Below are positions 49,714-59,397 of a stretch of 64,000 nucleotides of DNA, in pieces; the stretch's first letter is position 1, and each line of letters starts with the position of its first letter. The DNA lies in assembly GCA_004296455.1 (NCBI GenBank), contig AP018275.1, positions 1 to 64,000 of the forward strand, read 5' to 3'. The notes beneath the pieces were generated by a model. The model ran no database searches. It was given only the letters and a program-made list of their open reading frames with translations, and had not been told where the DNA came from. The position numbers were made by a program, and so were the translations under genes. The stretch is from Calothrix sp. NIES-4101 (GTDB lineage Bacteria > Cyanobacteriota > Cyanobacteriia > Cyanobacteriales > Nostocaceae).

Positions 49714-50712
49714 TTAAGAACAGGTGGCAGTTAAACTAACATTTTGCTGTATTTCAGATGGTTGTATTTGATATTGCTTGATTAGTGTCGTACCATCCAA
49801 TTCTTTAACTGTGATGGGTGCATCAATAGTAAAGTTAACAGGAGGAATTAAACTACCACCAGCAAATAGAAATCTACCAATAAATGCAACTTCCCCGCAT
49901 GAATTAACTGTAGCACTGGCACTATTTTGGATGTTATCAGTTGGATGCACGTAATAAACTTCTATTTTTCTACCCGGTGTTAAATTACTAATGACTAGTT
50001 CTTTGTTTGTATTCAAAACAGCCGTTGGAGATAACGGTGGTGGAGTGACGTTATTTAATTCTGTAGTACCTGGTGAAGGTTCAACTGGATTTTGAGTTAT
50101 CCAAGTAGTTTTCTCAACTGGTTGTACATCTTGGACAATTTTTGGATAAGAAACATACAAATTATTTTTATTGCAAGCAAAATTACTACCGGGTGTACCA
50201 GTTGTTGGTAAAGCTTGATTATTTAAAAAGATTGCTTTGGGAATAGGATTTTGTAGAACTATACGAATAAATCCACAGAAATTACTCGTAATCGTGCGAT
50301 TGGGATTATCGTTTAAAAACCTAATAGTTAATGCTTTTGAGGGAGTGAAGCCAGAAACAAATACCAAACCTGTTGAATTTTTCCAAACAGCATGCGCTTC
50401 TGTTTGACCATTACATTTATAATCGTCTCTAGTTGGCAGATTGGTATTAGTAAAAGTATAAGAGTTGGTATCAATAATTTCGACTTGATCACCAGTTTGT
50501 AAACTACGTCTGGGTCTAATTTGCACTACACCACAACTGTCGGATAACCCAGAGCGAATAAAGGGCATACCACCCAAACCAACTTCATAGGCTTTACTAG
50601 GTTCTAAACCTTTGATATAAAAGTATCCTGTTCCCAAATGTCCAGTAATTTGTGCGAGTGCTGGTAGGGGAATGATTGCCAATAATAAACCTAAAAATAA
50701 ATGTTTTTTCAT
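49714..50712 (-). CDS. Secreted protein with three repeated beta modules
   Basis: A 332-residue exported protein; signal peptide KKHLFLGLLLAIIPLPALA. The mature chain has three similar segments of about 90-100 residues, each with a hydrophobic GLxPSKAxEV / GFTPSKALTI / NLTPGRKIEVYY strand, a cysteine pair (SDSCGVVQIR, SNFCGFIRIV, VNSCGEVAFI) and an ITVKE-type end. This looks like tandem beta-sandwich modules, perhaps adhesin-like. No family named. It directly follows another secreted-type gene (2-bp gap), so the two are one operon. Confidence 0.7.
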   Translation of the reverse strand: MKKHLFLGLLLAIIPLPALAQITGHLGTGYFYIKGLEPSKAYEVGLGGMPFIRSGLSDSCGVVQIRPRRSLQTGDQVEIIDTNSYTFTNTNLPTRDDYKCNGQTEAHAVWKNSTGLVFVSGFTPSKALTIRFLNDNPNRTITSNFCGFIRIVLQNPIPKAIFLNNQALPTTGTPGSNFACNKNNLYVSYPKIVQDVQPVEKTTWITQNPVEPSPGTTELNNVTPPPLSPTAVLNTNKELVISNLTPGRKIEVYYVHPTDNIQNSASATVNSCGEVAFIGRFLFAGGSLIPPVNFTIDAPITVKELDGTTLIKQYQIQPSEIQQNVSLTATCS

Positions 50713-50713
50713 A

Positions 50714-51046
50714 TCACCAATCTATCGGTTTATATTCAACAGCTTCACCACCTATTTGTCTGCAAACTGGCATTTTAGAATCGCTGGTGGTGGGGAATGA
50801 TGAAGTGGTGTATTCAGACCCTTTAAAAGTAAACTTAGTAGGTAAAGGAATGAGGGTAGATTCGACTATTGCATTATAGCGATACTCCTTCGGAGTCACT
50901 CCGTGAACGCGTTTTAATTTTCGTTGCTCTCCCAATACTCCAAACCCGCAAGCATTGAAGCTGATTACTCTACGTTCCTGGGTTAAAATTTCGACAGGTT
51001 GACTAGTTTCTTGGTTCACAATCACTACATATCTACCAGACCTATC
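50714..51046 (-). pseudogene. 5'-truncated secreted-protein gene at transposon edge
   Basis: The frame coming out of the second TniA-type element reads RSGRYVVIVNQETSQPVEIL, ISFNACGFGVLGEQRKLKRV and FPTTSDSKMPVCRQIGGEAV before the stop at 50714, two bases from the next gene's ATG. The N-terminus, with any signal peptide, is lost at the transposon boundary (51047). Family unknown. Confidence 0.6.
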
Positions 51047-51240
51047 TGTAGCGAACTGCAAACATAAACGCTTCAAACTGCAAACAAGCCAATTTTGAAA
51101 CCACATTAACTGCAAATAAGGAGGGTCTCAAAACCACATTAAGTGCAAATGAAACCAGATTATTTGCAACCAAACCACATTAAGTGCAAACAAACCAGAT
51201 TATTTGCAAATAAGCCCAAACCCTTATAAATAAGCATTTT
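51047..51240 (+). repeat. Terminal repeat of the second TniA/TniB element
   Basis: About 195 bp similar to the ends of the first element, with 20-bp units such as AACCACATTAACTGCAAATA and AACCAGATTATTTGCAAATA. It faces outward to the truncated secreted-protein gene. Confidence 0.75.
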
Positions 51241-51260
51241 CCGAAAAACAGCCCTAAAAC

Positions 51261-51292
51261 TGTCCAGAAAATAGGAACTTTTTTGCTGGACA
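51261..51292. promoter_or_regulatory. Resolvase subsite candidate in the second element
   Basis: TGTCCAG and CTGGACA with 18 bp between them; the arrangement and most of the interior match the site at 27913-27944. A second, offset pair (ATGTCC ... CTGGAC) follows just downstream. Confidence 0.55.
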
Positions 51293-51395
51293 AATATGTC
51301 CATTTATCTATATATAAACTGGACAAAAATAAAACACAAAAAAACTGGACGAGGTATTCTTCATTTTTAACGAGTATTAGAACGGATATATTGAG

Positions 51396-52382
51396 TCAAA
51401 TTGCATCACTATGCAAAGGAATTCCAATTTTCAACATCTGGTCTCTCAAATCTTCAGTCCGACCAGGAGGTAATTGGGAGTGCAAAAAAGAATTAACTTC
51501 ACTTACTCGTATATTTAATAACTCGGCTAGCACCTTCGCATTATACCCATGCCGAATTAAGCGAGGCTCTAAATCATTAAGCCCGGTAGCCAAAACCTCT
51601 TCGAGTATATCAACGGTAACAGGCTTGGTAGCAGTTTCATAAGCCTTCTGAAAGCATAAACGTAAGTAATGTTCGATTTGTAACGGGGTCGTCAATCGTT
51701 TTGCTAAAGATGAAACTGCCTCATCCGTAATTAAATCTTCGGGTATGTAATCAGAGTGAATACACTCGCTCAATAGCCATTTTATATACTCAGTTTGATG
51801 ACCTCGAATGCCTTCAAAACTAAATACGTTTGTCCTAGCACCAATTTCTTCCAAAGATGGTCTCAGTAAATCATTTTTGAGTTTAGGATGTCCGATGAGA
51901 ACTACGGATAAAGTACAACCATTCTGCCGTACCAATTCAATCAAACGCTTAATTTTGACCAACGTACTATTATTAAGGTCATGGGCTTCATCCACGAACA
52001 GTACTACGGTTTTACGGCATTTTTGAATCAACGCCAATAATTTTCGTTCCCTTTGTTCTGGTTGGGTTGGTGGTTTTCCATCCCTCTCCGTACTCAAATC
52101 GCAGAACAAAGCAGTCATTAAAACCCCTAAATTGACTTTATCTTTATCAACTGCGAGGCTGCGGGAAGTAATAATGTCTTTCTCGGAGGCTAATTCTGAT
52201 TGCAACCGTTGCAAAGTGGTGGTTTTACCGCAACCAACAATACCCGTTACTGCAATCAAACGGCTTTGCCGAATTTGCAGTTTCAACTCTTTGAATAAAT
52301 TCGTTTGGTCTTCAGTTTCAAAATACCCTACATGGTCTAAGGTACGTTTGAGACCAAAATAATTCATCACTTCACTCAGCAT
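51396..52382 (-). CDS. tniB: Transposition ATPase, TniB/TnsC type (second copy)
   Basis: A 328-residue AAA+ ATPase closely similar to the copy at 30293-31282 throughout (Walker A GIVGCGKTTTLQRLQ, Walker B VVLFVDEAHDLNNSTLVKIK, LEEIGARTNVFSFEGIRGHQ). Overlaps the tniA fragment by 11 bp as in the first element. It could still be translated but has no complete transposase partner in this copy; the first copy's TniA could in principle act on these ends. Confidence 0.9.
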   Translation of the reverse strand: MLSEVMNYFGLKRTLDHVGYFETEDQTNLFKELKLQIRQSRLIAVTGIVGCGKTTTLQRLQSELASEKDIITSRSLAVDKDKVNLGVLMTALFCDLSTERDGKPPTQPEQRERKLLALIQKCRKTVVLFVDEAHDLNNSTLVKIKRLIELVRQNGCTLSVVLIGHPKLKNDLLRPSLEEIGARTNVFSFEGIRGHQTEYIKWLLSECIHSDYIPEDLITDEAVSSLAKRLTTPLQIEHYLRLCFQKAYETATKPVTVDILEEVLATGLNDLEPRLIRHGYNAKVLAELLNIRVSEVNSFLHSQLPPGRTEDLRDQMLKIGIPLHSDAI

Positions 52383-52676
52383 TGTTTGTACCAGGTAAGG
52401 GGTGGAAAAAATCTCGCACCTGCTTCATCACCTCCTGTTTATTGAGGGTGCTGGTACAAATCGCGTCAATATAAGCCACCTGTTCGGGGGTAAGTTTAGC
52501 CAACGGACGTGCTAAATATTCGGCGATCGCCGTGCTAAATGTCAGTTCTTGGAATGGGTGGGAGTCCACAAAAGGCTTGACTTTGAGTTCTTTTGTTGTA
52601 TCACCTAAGAGTGCTATTTCTCCACGACCAATGGCGGAATTCGGTAAGGAAAGCTGTTTGGCTAAAGATTCAATTC
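52372..52676 (-). pseudogene. tniA: tniA 3' fragment, cut by Tn3 insertion
   Basis: The C-terminal ~100 residues of a TniA transposase remain, reading RIESLAKQLSLPNSAIGRGE IALLGDTTKELK and STAIAEYLARPLAKLTPEQV. They align with the end of the tniA at 28654-30303. The frame is cut at 52676 by the Tn3 end and the catalytic core is absent. No 5' part is found beyond the Tn3 element, so a deletion accompanied or followed the insertion. Confidence 0.85.
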
Positions 52677-52725
52677 GGGTGGCCGCCGAGATACGTGCAA
52701 AATGGGACACGTTGTAAAGTTTTGT
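52677..52725 (+). repeat. Tn3 element left inverted repeat
   Basis: 49 bp starting GGGTGGCCGCCGAGATACGT. Perfect reverse complement of 56134-56182. Confidence 0.9.
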
Positions 52726-52758
52726 AAATAAATCAGGTTGAAAGCATTGATTTTAGGT

Positions 52759-53343
52759 TCAGTCGAGCCAGAAATTTTGGAAGCGATCGCTCGATAATTC
52801 TGTGTAGCGAATAGTATGTTGAATATTTTTGTGTCCCAGATAAGCCTGAATAGCTCTAGTGTCATGACCATGAGATGCCAAATAAAACCCGCAGGCATGA
52901 CGTAACATATGCGGATGTACCGATAAAGCTAAACCAGCAAGAGTGCCAGCACGACTAATAATATTAAAAGCGGTGGCAGCAGCCATCGGAGTACTACGCT
53001 CAGAAACAAACAAGTAAGGGGAGTTAGGATATTCTCGTTGTAGTTGTCGTAGCCACCTTAACTCCCTGGCACGTAAAGGATGGGTTGAACTGATACCATG
53101 CTTGAGTCGATTGATATGAATTGTGCCACTAGAAAAATCTACCTGCTCCCATCGCAGTGCTACTAATTCTGATACACGTAGCCCGTGACGATAAGCCAGT
53201 AAAATTAAAGTCGAATCTCTGTGACCATGCCGCCCTGTTGATGAAGCGGCTTTAATCATGGCTTCAACTTCATTGGGTAGCAGATATTCTCGTGTTCGCT
53301 TCTCTAGATTTGTAACTTTTTTGGGTGGAGCAGTATGAGTCAT
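52759..53343 (-). CDS. Tyrosine site-specific recombinase of Tn3 element
   Basis: A 194-residue FimB/XerD-like recombinase from ATG 53343 (MTHTAPPKKVTNLEKRTREY). It has no separate core-binding domain, as in short recombinases. Catalytic residues: Arg in AYRHGLRVSELVALRW, HMLRHACGFYLAS (H-x-x-R), GHKNIQHTIRYTEL with His and the nucleophile Tyr. It presumably resolves Tn3 cointegrates in place of a serine resolvase. It starts about 80 bp from the left inverted repeat and is divergent from tnpA. Confidence 0.88.
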   Translation of the reverse strand: MTHTAPPKKVTNLEKRTREYLLPNEVEAMIKAASSTGRHGHRDSTLILLAYRHGLRVSELVALRWEQVDFSSGTIHINRLKHGISSTHPLRARELRWLRQLQREYPNSPYLFVSERSTPMAAATAFNIISRAGTLAGLALSVHPHMLRHACGFYLASHGHDTRAIQAYLGHKNIQHTIRYTELSSDRFQNFWLD

Positions 53344-53540
53344 AAAAACCAACTTGCCCATAAAAGGTAATTGGGTACTTTAACATTGGGTACGACACAA
53401 TCAACTCCCCACACATTCCATGTTAAAAACTTGCCCATAAACAGTTCTTTTTGGTAATGTTTCTCTACATAAAATCCAACGCTTGTGGCTGATTGGTGAT
53501 ATATACCTTTTGAAGTGTTAAATCGCACAAACACATACTG

Positions 53541-56088
53541 ATGGTGACATCGATAGAACGTACCGCTTACCCTCGATTTAAGCGTCAATTAACCGCCAAA
53601 GAACTCACCGAGATTTACACACCCAACAAGAGTGAAATTGCTTTTGCTTACGCAACAACTAAAGGTGAAAGTAATATTCTTAACTTAGTATGTCTATTAA
53701 AATCATTTCAGCGACTAGGTTACTTCCCTTCTCTAGTAGATATTCCTCTCAAAATCGTTAATCATATTCGCAGCAATTTAAAATTCTCAGTTGATACTGT
53801 TTTGGGTTATGAAAATCGTAAAACCATGTATCGCCACCGGACTGCTATTCGCGAATATCTCCAGGTAAATCAGTTTAATCAAACTGGGCTACATCTAGCT
53901 ATAAAAGCAGTGAATGAATCGGCGAATATTATGGATAATCCTGCTGATTTAATGAATGTAGCCATTGCTGAATTAGTTAAAAATAGATATGAATTACCAG
54001 GATTCAACACATTAAATAGATTAGTCCGTCGAGTGAGAAATGTAGTAAACCAAAGATTATTTTCCCTCGTACTGAGTCGCATCTCGTCAGATTACCAAGA
54101 ACGCTTGCTGGACTTATTAGAGCGTCATCCACTTGAGTATCAAACCTCATTCAACAGCCTGAAGCAACTACCTAAAAGCCCTACTCGTAACAATATCAAT
54201 GACTTTATTGTACATTTAATCTGGCTGGATTCTTTGGGTAATGTTAAGCCAATACTCTTGGAAATTTTATAAAAATCACCGTCGGACATTTTTCCGCTTA
54301 GTAAAAGCGTTAGAGTTTAAATCAACTACTAACGAACAAAGTGTGAAGGAAGCATTACAATTTGTCCTAGATAATTCGCATCGTCGAGGGGAATTTCTCA
54401 AAGCAAGTATTGAACTAGATTTTATTTCAGAACAGTGGCGAAAATTAGTTGTAGTCAAGCAAGGAGAGAAAACAAAATTCGTTCGTCGGCACTTCGAGGC
54501 TTGTATTTTTTACTACCTAGCAGCCGAATTAAGGTCAGGAGATATCTGCGTTGTTGGTAGTGAAGATTACGCCGACTACCGAGAACAATTATTGTCTTGG
54601 TCAGAGTGTTTGCCGTTGGTTGACCAATACTGTGAGAATTTAGGCTTTCCTAATACCGCTTCTGAGTTTACCTTGACACTAAAATCTTGGTTGACGGACA
54701 CGGCGGCGGCGGTGGATGCAGGTTATCCCAATAACCACCAATTTATTATTAATGATGAAGGCGAACCCATCCTCAAAAAGTATCAGCGTAACGAGTTGAG
54801 TGTTGCTGCCAAAGCTTTAATAGAAAAAATCGAAGAATGTTTTCCAGAAAGAAATTTAATCGATATCCTCAGAAATGTTGACTACTGGACAAATTTTACC
54901 CGTCACTTTGGCCCACTGTCTGGTAGTGATCCTAAAATTGAACGTGCGACGGAACGTTATCTTTTGACGACGTTTACTTATGGTTGCAATTTGGGGCCGA
55001 CTCAAGCGGCGAGACATATGCGAGGTATCGTCACCGCGAAGGAATTGGCATTTGTCAACCGTCGCCATGTGACTGTGGATAAGCTCAATGCAGCATTAGT
55101 GGATATTATTAACCGCTACAATGCTTTAAATCTGCCTTCAGTTTGGGGTGATGGTAAAAGTGCGGCGGCAGATGGAACGAAGTATGAACTCTACGAAGAG
55201 AATTTACTGTCTGAGTATCATATTCGCTATGGGGGCTACGGAGGAATAGCTTACCACCATGTCTCTGATACCTATGTGGCTTTATTTAGCCAGTTTATTT
55301 CTTGTGGCACTTGGGAAGCTGTTCATATCATCGAGGGGTTGTTAAAAAACTCTTCCGATATTCAACCCGATACAATTCATGCTGATACCCACGGTCAATC
55401 AACACCTGTGTTTGCATTGGCACATATGCTGGGAATTAAGTTAATGCCTCGGATTCGTAATTGGAAAGATTTAAATTTTTATCGTCCTGACAAAGATACT
55501 GCTTATCAACATATTGATTCTTTGTTCTCTGAAACTATTGATTGGAAGCGGATAGAAACTCATTGGCAAGATATTTTACAGGTGGTTCTATCAATCCAAA
55601 CAGGTAAGGTATCAAGCGCAATTTTATTGCGTAAATTGGGAAATTATAGCCGTAAAAATAGGTTATATCAAGCTTTTCAGGAATTAGGACAAGTAGTGAG
55701 AACTGTTTTCTTGCTGCAATACATATCGGATATGCAGATGATAAAAGAAATTACTGCTGTGACGAATATTGTGGAGGCTTATCATAAATTCTCAAAGTGG
55801 TTTTTCTTTGGCGGCTTTGGGGTTGTCATGAAGAATGACCCAATTGAACAGGAGAAGGTGATTAAGTATAAAGATTTGGTAGCAAATGCTGTTTTGTTCC
55901 AAAATGTTGTAGATTTAACTGATATATTGCGGGATTTACAGAAGCAAGGCTATTTGATTAGCCGTGAGGATGTGGCGGTTGTGAGTCCTTATATTACGGC
56001 TCATGTTAAGCGGTTTGGTGATTACCTGATTGATATGGAGAGTGTGCCACCGTCGTTGGATGAGGTTCAAAGTTTAGTGCTTGCTTAA
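53541..56088 (+). pseudogene. tnpA: Tn3-family transposase TnpA with internal deletion
   Basis: The first frame (53541-54272) holds the N-terminal DUF4158 domain: PRFKRQLTAKELTEIYTPNK and YFPSLVDIPLKIVNHI. It ends in IWLDSLGNVKPILLEIL. The second frame (54241-56088, 615 residues) resumes at WKFYKNHRRTFFRLVKALEF and holds the catalytic core: D in VWGDGKSAAADGTKYELY, D in TIHADTHGQSTPVFAL and E in VTNIVEAYHKFSKWFFFGG. Between these the segment normally joining WLDSLGDV to WRFYRSHRR, about 130 residues, is missing, and the frames do not match. TnpA is therefore probably inactive. Confidence 0.82.
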
Positions 56089-56133
56089 GCGCCTGGAATC
56101 CTTGTAAATCACAGGTTTTTTGTTTACTTCTTA

Positions 56134-56182
56134 ACAAAACTTTACAACGTGTCCCATTTTGCACGTATCTCGGCGGCCACCC
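56134..56182 (-). repeat. Tn3 element right inverted repeat
   Basis: 49 bp ending ATCTCGGCGGCCACCC; perfect reverse complement of the left end at 52677-52725. Confidence 0.9.
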
Positions 56183-56368
56183 AATTATTTCGGGTATTTT
56201 TTTCAAGATATCCTTTCTCTTACTAAGTATTTGCTGTTTGACAGTTGGCAGCATTTGATTGACTTCATGCTCTCGGATTCAGTGTTTTCTCTAACCACTG
56301 ACTCCTCCTAGATTTTTGAATTTGGAATTGCTGATGCCTAAATGCTAATTCATCAGGCGGGAGGTACT

Positions 56369-56593
56369 ATGCATAAATTTTTATTTCCCCTTATAAGTAG
56401 TAGTGCACAATTAATCATACATTCCGAACATCCCAAACCCTTGCAAATACTACACTCTGTCAATAATGGCGCTATATCATTAATTTTGCCTAAGCACTTA
56501 GTAGCTGCTGTTGTAGCTTGCCAGCCAAAAATCCCTGAAGTTACAACACCTGTAGCAATATCATCTAATATCTATCTTCAAAACCTGGCATGA
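56369..56593 (+). CDS. Small hypothetical protein upstream of response regulator
   Basis: A 74-residue protein from ATG 56369 with a strong gggagg ribosome-binding site 4-9 bases upstream. The sequence starts MHKFLFPLISSSAQLIIHSE and has a hydrophobic centre. It lies 27 bp before the response regulator gene on the same strand, so is probably co-transcribed. No family recognised. Confidence 0.55.
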   Translation: MHKFLFPLISSSAQLIIHSEHPKPLQILHSVNNGAISLILPKHLVAAVVACQPKIPEVTTPVAISSNIYLQNLA

Positions 56594-56620
56594 TAGTTAA
56601 TAAAATCACTAAAATCATTT

Positions 56621-57295
56621 ATGAGTGAAGAACTCAAGCAACTAGTGCTGCGAATTTTGATTGTTGAAGATGACCCAATGATGCAGATTGGGTTAAAACA
56701 TACACTCTCCACTTATCCTCACCTCGAAATTGTTGGTGTAGCAGAGGATGGATATTCAAGTGTAGAGACGGCAACTACACTCCAGCCTGATGTGGTAGTG
56801 ATGGATGTAGGAATGCCACACATGGACGGAATTGCAGCTACACAGGAAATTAAGAAGGTTTTATCTCATGTCAAAATTGTTATGCTCACTTCCCATACCT
56901 CGCAAACGGAGGTAGTGGCTGCGCTTTCCAGTGGTGCTGATGGCTACTGTGTCAAAGGAACCAGTGCAGAACAATTGGTGAAAGCAATTGATGTAGTTCA
57001 TCAAGGAGCTACTTATTTGGATGCTCAAGTAGCAAAAACTGTAATTGATCAACTTAAACCCGTTGCACCTGGTGGTAAAACGACTCAGTCTATTCCTCCT
57101 GGAACTTTGTCAGAGCGGGAATTAGAGGTGCTGCATTTTATCGTTGAAGGTTACAGCAATCCAGAAATTGCGAAAGCGTTATATCTAAGTGAGAATACAA
57201 TCAAAACCCATGTTCGCGGAATAATGAATAAGTTGCTAGTGAATGACCGAGTACAAGCAGCTGTATTAGCATTGCGATCTGGCTTGATGTCGTGA
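56621..57295 (+). CDS. NarL/FixJ-type response regulator
   Basis: A 224-residue two-component regulator. The receiver domain has acidic pocket residues EDDPMMQ, phospho-acceptor Asp in PDVVVMDVGMPHMDG near residue 64, Thr in VMLTSHTSQTEV and Lys in YCVKGTS. A linker (KPVAPGGKTTQSIPPG) leads to a LuxR-type helix-turn-helix: LSERELEVLHFIVEGYSNPE, ENTIKTHVRGIMNKLLVNDR. Phosphorylation should promote DNA binding. The convergent histidine kinase immediately downstream is its likely partner. Confidence 0.95.
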   Translation: MSEELKQLVLRILIVEDDPMMQIGLKHTLSTYPHLEIVGVAEDGYSSVETATTLQPDVVVMDVGMPHMDGIAATQEIKKVLSHVKIVMLTSHTSQTEVVAALSSGADGYCVKGTSAEQLVKAIDVVHQGATYLDAQVAKTVIDQLKPVAPGGKTTQSIPPGTLSERELEVLHFIVEGYSNPEIAKALYLSENTIKTHVRGIMNKLLVNDRVQAAVLALRSGLMS

Positions 57296-57310
57296 TTAAA
57301 CTGAAAAATG

Positions 57311-58684
57311 CTATATAGGTAGAGTAAACCAGAAGGTAGCTCCATTACCTGGACTACTGATCACCCCAATCTTGCCGCCATGAGCCGTGATAATTTGCCG
57401 ACAGATGTATAGTCCTAAGCCTAAACCGAGTGATTGACGATTATTAGGACCACGGGTGTAGAGTTCAAATAAGCGATCGCACTGCTGTTGTGTCATCCCT
57501 ACACCATCATCTTGAACAGTGCAACGGATTTGGTTGTTGAGATGTTCTCCTACAACAGCATCCAAGGTCAACGTTACCCCCGGTCGATTATAACGCAGTG
57601 CATTTAAAAGTAAATTTTCATACACTCGCCGCAGATGTAGCGCATCGGCATTCACAGCGAGTAAATCAGTGGGAATCGAGTGGATTACCGTGGCGTTTGC
57701 TTGCTGGATAAACGGTTGTAAGTCGGTAATGACAGATTGCGCTAAATCATGAAGTTGCACATGTTGGTGATGTAGTACAATTCCATGTACTTCGGTTTCG
57801 TGTGCCTCTAACAGTGAGTTAATTAAAGCAACCTGTCTATCGCCACTTGCAATTATTTGTTGGAGTAATTCTTGGGGAATCTGTGCAGTGTGTTGTTCAG
57901 GATGCCAAAAAGTTTTTAAAGTCATCACCATACCGATTACAGGATTGCGTAAATCATGAGATACCGCATGGAGAAAAACCCGTAGTTGTTGACGTAATTC
58001 AAATTCCCGTTGTAGCGATCGCTCATACAAAAATACACCAACATCGGCGACCAAACAAATCAATATTGTATAAAATATGCCCAAGACATAGCTAGCAGGG
58101 ACAATCACATTTGGATCACGCCAACCAAAGAGTAGGGCGATCGCAAAATAGCCAATCACAGTTACTTGTGAGATGAGATGTGATCGCCAATTTACAGGAA
58201 TTAAAATGGCTTGAATCGCATAAAACAAAATCCACGTACCTCCATCAAAACTAGCTTGTCCTCGCACAGTAGCGATGATTTGAGACGGCATCAGCACCAA
58301 TCCACTCAACAACAGAAACATTCTTTCTGGAGACTGGGAGAAGACGCGAGATTTAGCTAATAACAAGCCCATACCAACACTTAAAATTTGAGTAACAGCA
58401 ACTTCCAAATACTGGCGTATCCGGACTGTATCAAATGCTAGTTTGGGATCGCCTGAAGCATTCAAGCTAGGAATTATCAGGATGACATTCAAAGTTGTCG
58501 CCATTACCGAAATAATGAGAACAACCCAAGCAAGTAAACGAATTCGACTAGAAAGAAATTGCTGTCGCCACCCCAAAAATTCTGACGAAACAATTGCATG
58601 ATTAGGTTTAACTTTGCTTCTGAGCCGATTAATAAATCGAATTACAAATATTTTTATTGGTAACAATGTAAGGATACTTTTCAT
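57311..58684 (-). CDS. Membrane histidine kinase
   Basis: A 457-residue kinase with about six N-terminal membrane helices (LLAWVVLIISVMATTLNVI through LGIFYTILICLVADVGVFLY), forming a membrane-bound sensor without a large extracytoplasmic domain. The HisKA motif is FLHAVSHDLRNPVIGMVMTL with the phosphorylated His, followed by the N box YENLLLNALRYN, G1 VQDDGVGMT and G2 GLGLGLYICRQIITAHGGKI. Its tail meets the response regulator gene tail to tail, 15 bp apart. The signal sensed is unknown. Confidence 0.93.
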   Translation of the reverse strand: MKSILTLLPIKIFVIRFINRLRSKVKPNHAIVSSEFLGWRQQFLSSRIRLLAWVVLIISVMATTLNVILIIPSLNASGDPKLAFDTVRIRQYLEVAVTQILSVGMGLLLAKSRVFSQSPERMFLLLSGLVLMPSQIIATVRGQASFDGGTWILFYAIQAILIPVNWRSHLISQVTVIGYFAIALLFGWRDPNVIVPASYVLGIFYTILICLVADVGVFLYERSLQREFELRQQLRVFLHAVSHDLRNPVIGMVMTLKTFWHPEQHTAQIPQELLQQIIASGDRQVALINSLLEAHETEVHGIVLHHQHVQLHDLAQSVITDLQPFIQQANATVIHSIPTDLLAVNADALHLRRVYENLLLNALRYNRPGVTLTLDAVVGEHLNNQIRCTVQDDGVGMTQQQCDRLFELYTRGPNNRQSLGLGLGLYICRQIITAHGGKIGVISSPGNGATFWFTLPI

Positions 58685-58759
58685 TATGCAGTTGAATGTA
58701 ACTGGAGCTATTTATACCAAGTTGCAGTCAAAGATAGTAACTTGGGCTGGGAGTAGGGA

Positions 58760-58855
58760 GTGGTGAGACAGCGCTGCGGGAGGGTTTCCCTCCGCAGGCG
58801 AACGCAGTCGCCCTTGGCGTGCCGGAGGTATACCCGGAGGGGGACTAGGAATATT
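58760..58855. repeat. GC-rich dispersed repeat cluster
   Basis: Blocks such as cgctgcgggagggtttccct and tgccggaggtatacccggag are typical of the small repeats scattered in Nostocales genomes, and stand out in this AT-rich spacer. Confidence 0.45.
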
Positions 58856-58999
58856 TTGAGCGCAACTTAGTATTAAAATTCTGAAAATTAATTTAATACA
58901 CTATTACAAGATGTTTTTAGATTGTTTTTTCTAACAGATATAACAAACTTGATTGTATAAATTACAAAGCCTTATTCGCTCCACCCAAATGGACTAACA

Positions 59000-59042
59000 G
59001 GTTAACTCACCCAACCGATTCATCCAATCGGGTGAGTTAACC
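59000..59042. promoter_or_regulatory. 13-bp inverted repeat hairpin
   Basis: Arms GGTTAACTCACCC and GGGTGAGTTAACC with a 17-base loop. It shares the TCACCCAA core with the palindrome at 61914-61937. No T-run follows it, so an operator is more likely than a terminator. Confidence 0.55.
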
Positions 59043-59125
59043 GAGTGAATCAATCGTGGGAAGTTTTAATTAGATGCCTGACTTTATAATTCGGTCATGA
59101 TATTTAAACAGGCGTTGAGAGCTTT

Positions 59126-59311
59126 ATGAACATTCTATTTATTCATCGCCCATTCAAGCTAGACCTTTCTTGGCTGAAGCAGAATACTGTTCCTAGATTG
59201 GATGACAATAATCTTCATCAGCATGAGATTAGGGTTGAACGAAATCAATTTATTGAGTATTTGCGTCAGGTTGAAGCTAATTATTTTCTGGAACGTAAAA
59301 CTTTTTGGTAA
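59126..59311 (+). CDS. Possible small protein or gene fragment
   Basis: A 61-residue frame, MNILFIHRPFKLDLSWLKQN, whose composition is protein-like (EIRVERNQFIEYLRQVEANY). It ends with KTFW just before a frame-shifted segment that also reads as protein (HRLGLGHWLALDNP). This may be a decayed gene. No family recognised. Confidence 0.35.
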   Translation: MNILFIHRPFKLDLSWLKQNTVPRLDDNNLHQHEIRVERNQFIEYLRQVEANYFLERKTFW

Positions 59312-59397
59312 GGGATGAACAAACATCGCTTGGGTTTAGGACATTGGTTGGCACTGGATAATCCCTAAAAAAATAAAATCCCCCGGAGGTATAGGAA

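Larger units (their letters stand above)
51047..52676 (-). mobile_element. Second TniA/TniB-type element, truncated by Tn3
   Basis: The left end TGTAGCGAACTGCAAAC opens an inverted repeat with five AACCACATTAAGTGCAAATG-type units like those of the first element. tniB is complete on the minus strand; tniA is present only as its C-terminal part. At 52677 a Tn3 inverted repeat begins. The tniR gene and right end are lost, so the element is a remnant that can no longer move alone. Confidence 0.82.
52677..56182. mobile_element. Tn3-family transposon with tyrosine recombinase
   Basis: A 3,506-bp element bounded by perfect 49-bp inverted repeats (outer part GGGTGGCCGCCGAGATACGT; inner part ending in TTTTGT). 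It carries a tyrosine recombinase and a TnpA transposase with an internal deletion. The flanking pentamers AATTC and AATTA match at four of five positions, so the target duplication is not perfect. Ends of the same family occur alone at 16044-16092 and 19003-19020. Confidence 0.9.
58685..59125. other. Intergenic region with dispersed repeats and a hairpin
   Basis: About 440 bp without gene. A GC-rich repeat cluster (gggagggtttccctccgcag, cgccggaggtatacccgg-like) lies near 58770-58850, and a strong hairpin lies at 59000-59042. Confidence 0.5.
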
